This document shows positions 54,714 to 63,926 of a stretch of 64,000 nt of DNA, in pieces. The notes beneath the pieces were generated by a model, which was not told the origin of the DNA, searched no databases, and saw nothing but the letters and a program-made list of their open reading frames with translations. The stretch's first letter is position 1. Each line of letters starts with the position of its first letter. Source of the stretch: Candidatus Cloacimonadota bacterium (GTDB lineage: Bacteria > Cloacimonadota > Cloacimonadia > Cloacimonadales > TCS61); assembly GCA_030445745.1 (NCBI GenBank), contig JASUTE010000007.1, positions 3,367 to 67,366 on the forward strand, written 5' to 3'. The position numbers and the translations under genes were made by a program.

Positions 54714-54986
54714 TTATTCCAATTTATAAAGATAATAATTTCGACCGATAGCACGCTTTATATCCAGAAGGGTTTCGTTGTCACGAAATAAAAATTCTTC
54801 TAAAAGCATATAATTTTCGCTATTATACTGGTAGAAATATTTGTAGAGCAGGGTTTTGGGGTTATTCTGTCTTTGAATCTGCTCTACATCTAATACAAAA
54901 TCCCGCTTTAATAAATCTGCCTGCTCAGATGAGATACGGTAGGGAAATTTAGGACAGGAATCAATAATCTGAAGGGTTGTTTTCAT
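54714..54986 (-). CDS. Hypothetical 90-aa protein
   Basis: No signal peptide or membrane segment; an alpha/beta-looking sequence (SCPKFPYRISSEQADLLKRDF, YKYFYQYNSENYMLLEEFLFR). No family is recognised. The first 26 nt overlap the LiaF-like gene upstream. Coding is supported by the overlap and steady codon use, but there is no strong ribosome-binding site. Confidence 0.55.
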   Translation of the reverse strand: MKTTLQIIDSCPKFPYRISSEQADLLKRDFVLDVEQIQRQNNPKTLLYKYFYQYNSENYMLLEEFLFRDNETLLDIKRAIGRNYYLYKLE

Positions 54987-55410
54987 CTGTTTTCTTTCTG
55001 AACAACACTACGATTCCCAAAATTATCAATATAATTCCCAAAAAGGCGGTAAAGGAAATTTTTCCGAAATATTCGTGTTCCTGCAGCCCAATTCCAATTA
55101 GCACCACACCTGGAACAAGGGGCCACCAGTGAGAAGTTTTCCTATATAATTTGTGGATAATGTAAATTGCAGAAAATCCTAAGCCTAAGCCAATAGTTGG
55201 AAAATTAAACATCTCACCCACAGAAATACCTAAAAGTATGCAGCCTGGGATAAGGTAGCCATAGCGATTTCGATAAAAATAGGCTGCCACAAAAACAACT
55301 CCTAAAATTAGCAGAAAGTAATTTTGACTTTGATAATTGAAAATCTCTGAAAGCAGCAAAACTATTCCGATGAGAATAACAAAAATACCTGCAAATAAAT
55401 TTTTCTTCAC
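54961..55410 (-). CDS. LiaF/DUF5668-type membrane protein
   Basis: The GTG start at 55410 is chosen because AGGAGGCGAG directly precedes it; an ATG further upstream (55533) would run through another gene. 149 aa with about five hydrophobic segments (VKKNLFAGIFVILIGIVLLLSE, YFLLILGVVFVAAYFY, YGYLIPGCILLGISV, WPLVPGVVLIGIG, TAFLGIILIILGIVVLF). It has the alternating helix pattern of LiaF membrane domains without the beta part. Function unknown. It follows the zinc-ribbon gene by 8 nt. Confidence 0.72.
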   Translation of the reverse strand: MKKNLFAGIFVILIGIVLLLSEIFNYQSQNYFLLILGVVFVAAYFYRNRYGYLIPGCILLGISVGEMFNFPTIGLGLGFSAIYIIHKLYRKTSHWWPLVPGVVLIGIGLQEHEYFGKISFTAFLGIILIILGIVVLFRKKTDENNPSDY

Positions 55411-55418
55411 CTCGCCTC

Positions 55419-55598
55419 CTAACCGGACTGGATTATCGCCAATACAATGAATAAAATAACGAAAACTAACAGTGCTAACAAGATAATATTTCCCAAAAGC
55501 GGCATTTTTAACAACGTACCACAATGGGGACAACGTTTGGCATTTTTGCCCACTTTTTTACCACAACTTCTGCATACTATTGTATTTTTCTTTGCCAT
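55419..55598 (-). CDS. Zinc-ribbon single-pass membrane protein
   Basis: A 59-residue protein with Cys9, Cys12, Cys23 and Cys26 (VCRSCGKK, RCPHCGTLL), a zinc-ribbon knuckle pair. One transmembrane helix follows, about residues 35-56 (LLGNIILLALLVFVILFIVLAII). GGAG precedes the ATG at 55598. The stop overlaps the ribosome-binding site of the next gene (TAGGAGG). Small zinc-ribbon plus one-helix proteins of this kind are frequent but uncharacterised. Confidence 0.75.
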   Translation of the reverse strand: MAKKNTIVCRSCGKKVGKNAKRCPHCGTLLKMPLLGNIILLALLVFVILFIVLAIIQSG

Positions 55599-55764
55599 TA
55601 TTACTCCAGATTTTTTATAGTTACTAAGATAATTTTTACATTGAACTTGTAAATAAAAATAAGTTTGCCTATTTTTTTGCCAACTTAATTTCGATTCTTA
55701 AACAACTTTGCTTTACAATACTAAGAAAAGAATATTTCTGGTATAAAAAAATAAAAGGAATATA

Positions 55765-56598
55765 ATGATGGGAAAGATCGATCTTCATATTCATACGAAT
55801 TGTTCCGACGGAGTTTTTAGTGTTAAAGAAGTTTTGGAAATGGCAGGAAATAATAGCTATACACCCATCTCTATAACAGATCATGATACAATTGAAGCTT
55901 ATGATACAGCTTTTCCTATTGCTCAAGCAATGGGAATAGAGCTGATACCAGGTGTGGAAATAAGCAGTGAATACAAAACCCGCGATGTGCATATCTTAGC
56001 TTACAATTTCGATTTGGAAAATAAAACGTTTCGCAAGTTGTTGCATAAGATATACAAAGGCAGGTTTGTACGTGCTAAGAAAATTATAAAAAAATTGGCT
56101 AATTCGGGTTTTAACGTTAATTTGAAAGAGATAAAAAAGGTAGCTGGTGACAGTAATCTTATTGGGAGACCGCATATTGCCAGGGTGCTAATGGAAAAAG
56201 GGTATTTTAAACATCCGCAAATTATATTCGATAAATATTTGGGAGAGGAGGGCAAAGCGTTTGTACCCAAATTAACCTTTACAACCGAAAAGGTGATAAA
56301 AAAGATCCAAGAAGCCGGCGGCGTAGCAGTTTTGGCACACCCGCATCTATTAAAAGATGATAAGATGGTAAAAGAAATTATTGAGATGGGAATTGACGGT
56401 TTGGAGGTGTTTTATTATAAATGTACAGAACAGGAAAAGGAACGTTACAACAACTTAGCTCTGCAACACGGCCTTATTCGCACTGGTGGCAGCGATTTCC
56501 ATGGCTTTATGAAAGATGATGCTTTGCAAAATTTTTCAGCGCCACCGCTGGTTTTAGCTGAGCTTAACAAAATGAAAAGGAGTAAGCAAGATGAGTGA
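55765..56598 (+). CDS. PHP-domain phosphoesterase, paralogue of 33347-34171
   Basis: 277 aa. Same metal-site order as the other copy: DLHIHTNCSDGVFS, ITDHDT, GVEISSEY, HILAYNFD, VLAHPH, GGSDFHGF. AAAAGGA precedes the ATGATG; the second ATG is equally possible. It is the first gene of an operon that overlaps a small membrane protein and two glycosyltransferases, which is a different setting from its paralogue beside ssb. Confidence 0.88.
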   Translation: MMGKIDLHIHTNCSDGVFSVKEVLEMAGNNSYTPISITDHDTIEAYDTAFPIAQAMGIELIPGVEISSEYKTRDVHILAYNFDLENKTFRKLLHKIYKGRFVRAKKIIKKLANSGFNVNLKEIKKVAGDSNLIGRPHIARVLMEKGYFKHPQIIFDKYLGEEGKAFVPKLTFTTEKVIKKIQEAGGVAVLAHPHLLKDDKMVKEIIEMGIDGLEVFYYKCTEQEKERYNNLALQHGLIRTGGSDFHGFMKDDALQNFSAPPLVLAELNKMKRSKQDE

Positions 56599-57082
56599 TA
56601 GATTATTTATTAAGCAATTACCCAAAAAGTTTAAAATGAATCCTTTTGTACGCTGGTTTACATTTTTATTTGGAATTTTTGCCATTGTATATGCTATATG
56701 GGTCATATTCTATAAGATAACAGCAGATTCTTCTACATTTTACAAAATAGTACCTTTTATTATCTTATTTTTAGCGCTAAATTCAGTTATGAAAAATCTG
56801 ATAAGCCTTAATTCTGTAAAATTCACTAAAGACAAATTAATATTTGGTTTTTTGGGTAAGAAAGCTGTAAAAATCGATTGGGATAAGATAAAAAAATTAC
56901 AAGTTCATCCCAGTAAAAACCGTTATGCTACTTTGATCTACGAAGAAGATGGACAAGAGAAAGAATTTCATTTCACCATTGCCTTTCCTCAAATTTTAGA
57001 AATATTAAATGGCATAGGCGAAATGGCACCAGATATCGAGCTGGATGATTTTATGAAAAAGGTGATAATTAATGAAGGTTAA
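56591..57082 (+). CDS. Membrane protein, possibly bacterial PH-like
   Basis: 163 aa. Two hydrophobic helices (residues about 20-40, VRWFTFLFGIFAIVYAIWVI, and 50-70). The C-terminal half is a beta-rich domain (VKFTKDKLIFGFLGKKAVKIDWDKIKKLQV) like the PH-fold of YdbT/bPH2 proteins. No function is known. It overlaps the PHP gene by 8 nt and the GT9 gene by 11 nt. Confidence 0.68.
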   Translation: MSDRLFIKQLPKKFKMNPFVRWFTFLFGIFAIVYAIWVIFYKITADSSTFYKIVPFIILFLALNSVMKNLISLNSVKFTKDKLIFGFLGKKAVKIDWDKIKKLQVHPSKNRYATLIYEEDGQEKEFHFTIAFPQILEILNGIGEMAPDIELDDFMKKVIINEG

Positions 57083-58130
57083 AACCGCTTGTCGCCATTT
57101 TAAAGGCGATATTCCCTGCCAGCCACATAAAGAGTACGGTGTACACTGTTCAGAGTGCGCCTATTATGAAAAAATTGATCATTCTATCTTAATAATAAAA
57201 CTTGGCGCTGCTGGAGATGTGATAAGAACAACGCCAATACTGCACAAAATAAGCAAAGAATTCCCCAAAGCCGAAATTACTTGGCTCACCGATTATCCGG
57301 AGTTTGTTCCTAAAAGGTATGTGCAGAACATTTTAGCATGGAATTTGCAAAACGTTATTTGGTTGCAGAATCGTGAGTTTGACCTGCTGTTGAATTTAGA
57401 TAAAGATAAACCCGCTTTAGGGTTGGCAGAATCTGTGCAGGCTGAACAGAAAATAGGCTATTTACCAAACAACACCGGTAAATGTGTGCCAGCAGATGAA
57501 AATGCCAAGTATAAATGGCTTACCGGACTTTTCGATGATGTGAATAGGGAAAATACAAAATCGTATCCGCAGGAGATTTTCGAGATTTGCGATTGGAAAT
57601 TTAACCAAGAAAAATATATTTTAGAGCTTCCCACTTATGAACCTGTTTTTGAACTCTCTCAAACTAAAAAGATAATTGGTTTGAACACTGGCTGCGGTAC
57701 ACGCTGGCAAACCCGGTTGTGGGGAGAGGAAAATTGGCAAAAACTGGCAGATTCATTAGCAGCAGAGGGTTTTTTACCACTACTTCTGGGCGGTAAGCAG
57801 GAAGATGAACTTAATCGCAGGATAGCAGCAGCCAGCCCAGCAGTCTATCTGGGTGCATTTTCACTGGCAAATTTTATTCATCTGGTGAATAGATGCAGTT
57901 TGGTGGTTACATCTGTAACTATGACTATGCACATTGCCATCGCTTTAGAAAAGAGATTGGTAGTTTTGAACAATATTTTTAATAAAAATGAATTTGAAAT
58001 GTATGGATTGGGAAAGATCTTAGAGCCAGATAAACCCTGTTTGGGTTGCTATAGGAATAGTTGTCCTGAACCATGCCTGAAAACCATTTCACCTCAAACT
58101 GTTTTACAAGCTATTGAAGAGTTATTATGA
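57072..58130 (+). CDS. Family 9 glycosyltransferase (heptosyltransferase type) with cysteine-rich ends
   Basis: 352 aa. The GT9 core has IIKLGAAGDVIRTTPIL, a glycine-rich NTGCGTRWQTRLW donor site and TSVTMTMHIAIALEKRLVVL. Such enzymes add heptose or other sugars to the LPS core at the inner membrane. The N-terminus has Cys7, Cys16, Cys26 and Cys29 (CRHFKGDIPC..HCSEC) and the C-terminus CLGCYRNSCPEPC, two clusters outside the normal fold, perhaps a zinc or iron-sulfur site. The gene overlaps its neighbours on both sides. With hldD it supports a heptose-containing LPS. Confidence 0.85.
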   Translation: MKVKTACRHFKGDIPCQPHKEYGVHCSECAYYEKIDHSILIIKLGAAGDVIRTTPILHKISKEFPKAEITWLTDYPEFVPKRYVQNILAWNLQNVIWLQNREFDLLLNLDKDKPALGLAESVQAEQKIGYLPNNTGKCVPADENAKYKWLTGLFDDVNRENTKSYPQEIFEICDWKFNQEKYILELPTYEPVFELSQTKKIIGLNTGCGTRWQTRLWGEENWQKLADSLAAEGFLPLLLGGKQEDELNRRIAAASPAVYLGAFSLANFIHLVNRCSLVVTSVTMTMHIAIALEKRLVVLNNIFNKNEFEMYGLGKILEPDKPCLGCYRNSCPEPCLKTISPQTVLQAIEELL

Positions 58131-59245
58131 AAATAGCTTTTTTAGGGCCGGCCTATCCGTTTCGCGGCGGCATTGCTCAATTTATCGAATTACTGGCTAA
58201 GCAGTTTGACAAAGAGCATCAAGTTAAAATATTTACCTTTCATAAACAATATCCTAAGCTGATATTTCCTGGTAAAGAGCAGCAAGATAGAACTGGTAAA
58301 ACGCCAAATATCGAAATTGAACCGGTTCTTACTCCCTATAATCCTATCACTTGGCCTTCTGCTGTAAAAAAAATAAAAAAGTGGCAGCCTGACCTGCTTA
58401 TCTTTAAATATTGGATACCATTTTTTGCTCCAGCTTTTGGTTACATCGTGCGCAGACTAAAATGCAAAACAGTTTGCCTGATCGATAATATAGAATTTCA
58501 CGAAAAATGGCTATTTGCCGAGAAGTTTACTCGCTATGCATTGGGAAATTGCGATTTGCTTTTTACCATGTCTGCTGCGGTTTGGCAAGATGCTAAGTGC
58601 ATCTTTCCCCAAAAACAAATTGTAGAGGCTTTTCATCCGCCTTACGATTGTTATAATCAACAAAAATATACCAAACAAACCGCTAAACAGAAGCTGGAAT
58701 TAACAGACAAGCGAGTTATCCTGTTTTTTGGTTATATAAAACCATACAAGGGCTTAGATTTACTAATCGCAGCCTTTTCTAAGCTAAAAAAACAGCTTCC
58801 AAACTTGCATTTGCTTATTGTAGGCGAAGTATATGGTGATGACCAAGTTTATTTTGATATGCTCCGTGACTTTGACGTGGCAGCCGACACAACTTTTATA
58901 AATAGATTTGTAAGTGATGTTGAAGTGGAACTATATTTCAAAGCTGCTGATGTTTTAGCATTGCCCTACAAGCAGGCAACTCAGAGCGGGGTTTTGCATA
59001 TAGCCTATGATATGGGATTGGGAGCAGTTTCTACTCCCCAGGGTGGTTTACCGGAGCTGATAGAAGATGGTAAAACTGGTTTGGTTGCCAAGGAAACAAC
59101 TGCTCAGGCAATATCTACAGCGTTAGCTTCCTATTTGGAATTGGATTTAGAAAAAATAAGCGCAAATTGTATTGCAAAGAGCAAAGAGTCGTCTTGGAGT
59201 AAATTAGCGGAATTGATAATCAAAAAAGTTCAGGCCGAAACCTGA
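58127..59245 (+). CDS. Family 4 glycosyltransferase
   Basis: 372 aa. The N-terminal domain opens with FLGPAYPFRGGIAQFIELLA. The GT-B donor domain has FFGYIKPYKGLDLLI, LIVGEVYGDD and the late Glu motif SGVLHIAYDMGLGAVSTPQGGLPELIEDGKTG. It probably builds LPS or capsule together with the GT9 gene upstream, which it overlaps by 4 nt (ATGA). Sugar specificity is unknown. The stop lies inside the terminator hairpin. Confidence 0.88.
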   Translation: MKIAFLGPAYPFRGGIAQFIELLAKQFDKEHQVKIFTFHKQYPKLIFPGKEQQDRTGKTPNIEIEPVLTPYNPITWPSAVKKIKKWQPDLLIFKYWIPFFAPAFGYIVRRLKCKTVCLIDNIEFHEKWLFAEKFTRYALGNCDLLFTMSAAVWQDAKCIFPQKQIVEAFHPPYDCYNQQKYTKQTAKQKLELTDKRVILFFGYIKPYKGLDLLIAAFSKLKKQLPNLHLLIVGEVYGDDQVYFDMLRDFDVAADTTFINRFVSDVEVELYFKAADVLALPYKQATQSGVLHIAYDMGLGAVSTPQGGLPELIEDGKTGLVAKETTAQAISTALASYLELDLEKISANCIAKSKESSWSKLAELIIKKVQAET

Positions 59246-59250
59246 ACTTT
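59225..59250. terminator. Bidirectional terminator between the GT4 gene and the ferredoxin gene
   Basis: AAAGTTCAGG (59225-59234) pairs with CCTGAACTTT (59241-59250) with A- and T-runs outside. It includes the GT4 stop codon and stands 7 nt after the convergent ferredoxin stop. Confidence 0.85.
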
Positions 59251-59257
59251 TTAAGTT

Positions 59258-59434
59258 CTATTTTCCGTTGTTAATCTTTATCGCTTCTATGGGGCATGCT
59301 TCTGCACAATCCCCGCAGGTGATGCAGGCATTGGTGATCTCATATTGCCCTTCTCCTTCTACAATAGCAGAAACTGGACAAACATCAGCACAGATACCGC
59401 AACTAACACATTCCGAAGTTATAATATATTTCAT
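59258..59434 (-). CDS. Ferredoxin with two 4Fe-4S clusters
   Basis: 58 residues, too short for a simple size filter. Two CxxCxxCxxxCP motifs hold Cys9, 12, 15, 19 and Cys37, 40, 43, 47. This is the clostridial-type 2[4Fe-4S] ferredoxin, an electron carrier of anaerobes. Start at 59434 has GGAG 7 nt upstream. It is 25 nt downstream of frr in the same direction, an unusual last gene for this translation operon, and is followed by a terminator. Confidence 0.93.
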   Translation of the reverse strand: MKYIITSECVSCGICADVCPVSAIVEGEGQYEITNACITCGDCAEACPIEAIKINNGK

Positions 59435-59459
59435 GCAGGCTCCTTGATGAGGAAGTTGA

Positions 59460-60014
59460 TTAAACTTCCATTATTTCTTCTTCCTTAGCTTTAGCTGCCT
59501 CAGTTATTTTATCTACCCATTTATCGGTAAGTTCCTGGATATCTTCCAGAAGTGCTGTTTTATCATCTTCGCTTATTTCGCTGTTCTTTTCCATTTTTTT
59601 GGCTACGTCATTGCTGCTGCGCCGAATATTGCGAATTTCTATTTTAGCTTCTTCCTCCATTTTTTTTATTTCTTTCACAATCTCTTTTCGGGTTTCTTCG
59701 GTTAGAGGTTGGAAAGGAAGGCGAATTACGTTACCATCGTTATCTGGAGTAACACCAATATTGGAAGCTAAGATAGCTTTTTCGATAAGAGGCAGAGTAG
59801 ATTTATCCCAAGGTTGAATTACGATGAGCCTTGGTTCTGGAATAGAGATGTTGCCGAGTTGTTTAATGGGAGTAGGCTGACCATAATAATCGATTTTAAC
59901 GTCATCCAGAGCAGAGCTGTTGGCTCTTCCTGTGCGTGTTTTCGAAAATCTTTGCAGCATTGCTTTAAATGCGTTTTCCATTTGGGTTTCAGTGTCTTTT
60001 AAAAGCTTATCCAT
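59460..60014 (-). CDS. frr: Ribosome recycling factor
   Basis: 184 aa; frees ribosomes from mRNA after termination together with [47 protein letters not shown] and the helical [24 protein letters not shown] are characteristic. It lies 19 nt after pyrH, in the conserved rpsB-tsf-pyrH-frr order. Confidence 0.97.
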   Translation of the reverse strand: MDKLLKDTETQMENAFKAMLQRFSKTRTGRANSSALDDVKIDYYGQPTPIKQLGNISIPEPRLIVIQPWDKSTLPLIEKAILASNIGVTPDNDGNVIRLPFQPLTEETRKEIVKEIKKMEEEAKIEIRNIRRSSNDVAKKMEKNSEISEDDKTALLEDIQELTDKWVDKITEAAKAKEEEIMEV

Positions 60015-60033
60015 AATTTATTCCCTTGTTTAA

Positions 60034-60762
60034 TTACTCATGGACAAATGTTCCAACTTCATCATTCAACAAAGCTTTTTCGAAATTACCCTGCTTTAAA
60101 ACATTGAAAACCTTGATCGGCATATTATGTTCGCGGGCTAAAGAAAAAGCTGTCATATCCATTACTTTCAGCTGTTTATTAATTGTTTCAGCATAGGTGA
60201 TATTTTTCAGCAGCTTAGCAGTTTTATCTTTTTGTGGATCAGCAGTATAAACACCGTCAACTTTAGTACCTTTGAAAACTATATCGGCCTTCAATTCGAT
60301 CGCACGTAATACAGCAGCAGTGTCGGTAGTGAAGAAGGGATTTCCTGTGCCAGCGCAGAAGAAACATATTTTACCTTCATTCAACGAAGTTTCGGCGCGG
60401 CTAGGTGTGTAGAACTTGGCTACTTTATCTAGTTGAATAGCAGAGAAAACTTCGGCGCGGTAATTCTTCTGTTTAAGTTGGTCATCTAAGATCAGAGCAT
60501 TTTGCACAGTAGCCAGCATTCCAATGTTATCGGCAGTAAATCTTTGTAATTTATCACCTATTTCGGAAGCTCCGCGGAAAATATTACCCCCTCCTAAAAC
60601 TACACCAATACTGAAACCAAGTTTCTTTACTGAAAGGATCTCTTCAATTAGGTAATCTACCTTATCCATATTGATGCCAAATTTAGACTTTCCAGCCAAT
60701 ATCTCACCGCTAATTTTAAAGATGATCCGGTTGATGCGTTCCGGTTTATACTGTCTTTCCAT
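60034..60762 (-). CDS. pyrH: UMP kinase
   Basis: 242 aa; phosphorylates UMP to UDP, the regulated hexameric bacterial type. FKISGEILAG is the N-terminal phosphate site, VVLGGGNIFRG the glycine-rich loop and GTGNPFFTTDTAAVLRA the nucleotide region. It starts 3 nt after tsf. Confidence 0.97.
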   Translation of the reverse strand: MERQYKPERINRIIFKISGEILAGKSKFGINMDKVDYLIEEILSVKKLGFSIGVVLGGGNIFRGASEIGDKLQRFTADNIGMLATVQNALILDDQLKQKNYRAEVFSAIQLDKVAKFYTPSRAETSLNEGKICFFCAGTGNPFFTTDTAAVLRAIELKADIVFKGTKVDGVYTADPQKDKTAKLLKNITYAETINKQLKVMDMTAFSLAREHNMPIKVFNVLKQGNFEKALLNDEVGTFVHE

Positions 60763-60765
60763 AAT

Positions 60766-61647
60766 TTATCCCTTTATTTGTTCAGCAACTTCAGTAGCGA
60801 AATCTGTTTCATCTTTTTCTACACCTTCGCCAATTTTAAAGCGAACGTAAGATTTCACAGAAAGTGGAGCCAGATATTGGCTTACACTTATTTTATCGTC
60901 TTTCACAAATTTTTGTTGAAGCAAACAGTTTTCTTCGTAAAATTTATTCATCTTACCCATAATAATCTTATCGATTATTTTTTCAGGTTTACCCTGTTCC
61001 AGAAGCTGCTTACGCATAATTTCGCTTTCCTTCGCTTTCACATCTTCGGGGACATCGGTTTTATCTAGGTAATCGGGAGACATTGCAGCAATGTGCATAG
61101 CTACATCGTGAGCTTTTTCTTTATTTTCAGAAGAAAAGTCGCCATCGATTTCCACCAAAACACCTATTTTACCACCCATGTGAATATAGGAGGTTACAAA
61201 ACCCTCTGTAACTATCTTGGCAAGACGGCGGGGATGCAGGTTTTCGCCAATTTTAGCGATCATATTGGTAAGTGCATCTTTCACCTTCAGACCGTCTATT
61301 TCTTCCTTTAACAAGGCATCGATATCGGCTACGTCTTTTTTCAGGACTAACTCAGTCATTTTTTCGCCGAAACTAATAAAGTTTTCGTTTTTGGCTACAA
61401 AATCGGTTTCAGAGTTGAATTCCAACATAGCACCTTTTTTATGGTCATCGCTAACAACGGCGAAGATAAGGCCTTCGGCTGCTACTCTATCTGCTTTTTT
61501 GGCTGCTTTAGCGATTCCCTTTTCACGCAGGTATTCAATAGCAGCTTCCATATCTCCATTTGTTTCTTTCAATGCTTTTTTGCAATCCATCATGCCGGCA
61601 TTGGTTTTGGAACGTAATTCCATTACTGTTTTTGCAGAAATTTTCAT
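60766..61647 (-). CDS. tsf: Elongation factor Ts
   Basis: 293 aa; nucleotide exchange factor for EF-Tu. The N-terminal LRSKTNAGMMDCKKALKETNGDMEAAIEYLREKG is the UBA-like signature, and the core has EFNSETDFVAKNENF. It follows rpsB by 63 nt. Confidence 0.97.
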   Translation of the reverse strand: MKISAKTVMELRSKTNAGMMDCKKALKETNGDMEAAIEYLREKGIAKAAKKADRVAAEGLIFAVVSDDHKKGAMLEFNSETDFVAKNENFISFGEKMTELVLKKDVADIDALLKEEIDGLKVKDALTNMIAKIGENLHPRRLAKIVTEGFVTSYIHMGGKIGVLVEIDGDFSSENKEKAHDVAMHIAAMSPDYLDKTDVPEDVKAKESEIMRKQLLEQGKPEKIIDKIIMGKMNKFYEENCLLQQKFVKDDKISVSQYLAPLSVKSYVRFKIGEGVEKDETDFATEVAEQIKG

Positions 61648-61710
61648 ATTTTACTCCTACAATTTTTGCAAAGTAGGAAGAAACTGTCCTGTCTCTCCCT
61701 AAAAAATCAA

Positions 61711-62658
61711 TTATTCAGGTTTATCTTCTTTTTGGGGTTCTTTTGTATCTTCTTCTTGAGATTCTTCAGTAATTTCAGATTCTTTTTCATCTACTTTTTT
61801 TGAAGAAGCTTCTTGTTTAGGTTCTGCTTTTTTAGGTTTTGCCGCACTTTTCTTTTTTGGTTTTTCTGTTTCTTCTCTTTGTTTTTCTTCTTCGTTATTA
61901 TCTTCTGGTTCATCTGCTTGTTCTTCCTGTTCGGTTTCAGGTGTGAGTTCTCCTAAATCTTCACTACCTTCGGAGGCTGCTTGTTTGCCTTCCAAAACAG
62001 CATCAGCCATAATACCAGAAATAAGGTGAATAGCGCGAATAGCATCATCGTTGGAAGGAATAACATAATCAACCAAATCGGGATCGCAGTTGGTGTCTAC
62101 CATAGCAATGATTGGAATACCTAATTTACGAGCTTCGTGTACAGCTATTTTCTCTTTTAAGATATCTACTATGAAAATAGCATCTGGCAAAGTTTCCATT
62201 CCGCGAATACCACCTAAGTTGTTCAAAATCTTGTCATAGTTTTTTTTCATGCGGGTGGCTTCCAACTTGGTGAAACTGTTGATAGTGCCATCTTCCACAA
62301 TTTGTTCATAGTAGTCTAGCTTGGCAATACTGTTACGGATGGTTTTCATATTAGTTAACGTACCACCAGCCCAGCGGTTGCTTACATAGAAAGCACCGCA
62401 TTTTTCAGCAGCTTTTTCTATAGCTTCTTTGGCTTGTTTTTTGGTGCCCACGAAAAGCACCTTTCCACCTTTGCTAGCAAGATCTTTTAGGAACATATAA
62501 GATTCGTTTACGGCATCTAAAGTTTGTTTCAGATCTAGAATATGGATTCCATTTCTTTTGATGAATATGTATTTATCCATCTTAGGATTCCATTTGTGGG
62601 TCTGGTGTCCAAAATGAACACCGCTTTCCAATAGTTGTTTCATAGTAACAACAGACAT
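61711..62658 (-). CDS. rpsB: 30S ribosomal protein S2 with long charged C-terminal tail
   Basis: 315 aa against the usual 230-260. The core is standard ([63 protein letters not shown]). From about residue 230 the protein continues for about 85 residues of Glu/Lys/Pro/Ser with no hydrophobic core, so it is disordered. First Glu-rich, then Lys-rich ([16 protein letters not shown]), then Glu-rich again. AAGGAG precedes the start. Confidence 0.97.
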   Translation of the reverse strand: MSVVTMKQLLESGVHFGHQTHKWNPKMDKYIFIKRNGIHILDLKQTLDAVNESYMFLKDLASKGGKVLFVGTKKQAKEAIEKAAEKCGAFYVSNRWAGGTLTNMKTIRNSIAKLDYYEQIVEDGTINSFTKLEATRMKKNYDKILNNLGGIRGMETLPDAIFIVDILKEKIAVHEARKLGIPIIAMVDTNCDPDLVDYVIPSNDDAIRAIHLISGIMADAVLEGKQAASEGSEDLGELTPETEQEEQADEPEDNNEEEKQREETEKPKKKSAAKPKKAEPKQEASSKKVDEKESEITEESQEEDTKEPQKEDKPE

Positions 62659-62765
62659 TAAATTTCTCCTTTTTTTACGGTTTAAGTTCTATTAGGAAAT
62701 TCAGCAATTGAATTGAACATAGGTTCAACACCGCTTTGCCATTTTCCAAATAGGTTTTTGCAAAA

Positions 62766-63152
62766 TTAACGTTTCGAGAACTGGAATCTCTTTCTTGCTT
62801 TGGGACGTCCCGGTTTTTTTCGTTCAACCATTCTGGGATCGCGGGTAAGAAAGCCTCTAGTTTTCAATTCTGGGCGCAACTCTTCATCGTATTCCAAAAG
62901 AGCGCGGGCAATACCATGGCGAATAGCACCAGCTTGGCCAGAAAGACCACCGCCATATACATTTACCTTTATGTCCACTTTATCGGAAAGGCCTACAGCT
63001 TTCAAGGGCTGTTCTACCAGCATTTCCAAACTTTCGCGGTGTAGGTAATTTTTAATTGTATTACCATTGGCTATTCTTTTTCCGGTTCCAGGAGTTAAAC
63101 GTACGCGAGCAACAGATTTTTTTCTTCTGCCTAATGCATCAAAATATTGCAT
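62766..63152 (-). CDS. rpsI: 30S ribosomal protein S9
   Basis: 128 aa; full-length S9 with [35 protein letters not shown] and the basic tail [18 protein letters not shown] that reaches the P-site tRNA. 11 nt after rplM. Confidence 0.98.
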   Translation of the reverse strand: MQYFDALGRRKKSVARVRLTPGTGKRIANGNTIKNYLHRESLEMLVEQPLKAVGLSDKVDIKVNVYGGGLSGQAGAIRHGIARALLEYDEELRPELKTRGFLTRDPRMVERKKPGRPKARKRFQFSKR

Positions 63153-63163
63153 TCAATTTCCTC

Positions 63164-63592
63164 CTAGATTGCATACGCTTGTGGTTTCTGAGCACTATGT
63201 GGATGCTCTTCGCCAGCGTAAACTTTCAATTTTTTAATTATTTTTCTACCTAACGCGTTTTTAGGAAGCATTCCCTTAACAGCTTTGTAGATAACATCTT
63301 CCGGATTTTTGTCCATCATTCTTTGGAATGATAATTGAGTGAGGCCGTCTGGGTAGCCACTGAATCGGCTGTAGAGTTTGGATACGGCTTTGTTGCCGGT
63401 TATCACCACTTTTTCAGCATTTATCACAACCACAAAATCTCCTGTATCTAAGTGTGGTGTGAAGTAGGGCTTATGTTTCCCTCGTAAAAGGGCAGCTATT
63501 TGCGTGGCTGCTCTTCCCAAAACTTTGCCTGACACATCAACAATATACCAGTTTCTTTCTATCTGATCCTGCTTGGGTGTCACTGTTTTCAT
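63164..63592 (-). CDS. rplM: 50S ribosomal protein L13
   Basis: 142 aa; [40 protein letters not shown] and [30 protein letters not shown] are characteristic. AAGGAGAAAG precedes the ATG. First gene of the rplM-rpsI-rpsB-tsf-pyrH-frr run. Confidence 0.98.
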   Translation of the reverse strand: MKTVTPKQDQIERNWYIVDVSGKVLGRAATQIAALLRGKHKPYFTPHLDTGDFVVVINAEKVVITGNKAVSKLYSRFSGYPDGLTQLSFQRMMDKNPEDVIYKAVKGMLPKNALGRKIIKKLKVYAGEEHPHSAQKPQAYAI

Positions 63593-63637
63593 GCTTTCTC
63601 CTTAAATTTTAGTCTTATTAGATGATCGAGACTGAAC

Positions 63638-63667
63638 AAAATATTTTATGGCTTGTTTTAATGTCAA
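63638..63667 (-). promoter_or_regulatory. Promoter of the rplM operon
   Basis: On the minus strand TTGACA (63667-63662) and TATTTT (63643-63638) are separated by 18 bp, 46 bp upstream of rplM. Confidence 0.55.
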
Positions 63668-63809
63668 GCATAACAATAGCTTCCGCACAAAAAAATCAAT
63701 GTGTGACAGAAAGAAAAGGTTAGAAGCACCAGAAAAGATCCTAAAACCTGCCAAGTTTTCCGCAGACGAGGTTGGTCAAGATTTCGAGATTGCGCAGGAT
63801 TTATGAAAC

Positions 63810-63855
63810 CTAAACTTCCGATTGTCCGTCAGGACATCGGAATGTGAAAGTTTAG
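63810..63855. repeat. Nested hairpin
   Basis: Outer arms CTAAACTT (63810-63817) and AAGTTTAG (63848-63855) enclose an inner stem TTCCGATTGTCC / GGACATCGGAA with one bulged T. No T-tract follows. It looks like an intergenic palindromic repeat rather than a terminator. Confidence 0.6.
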
Positions 63856-63926
63856 ATTCTTCGTCGTACGAGTTCGGGGTCTGCCTCAGAATCACAGCAT
63901 TTTTTGCTCCCATTTTAAGGGGAGAA

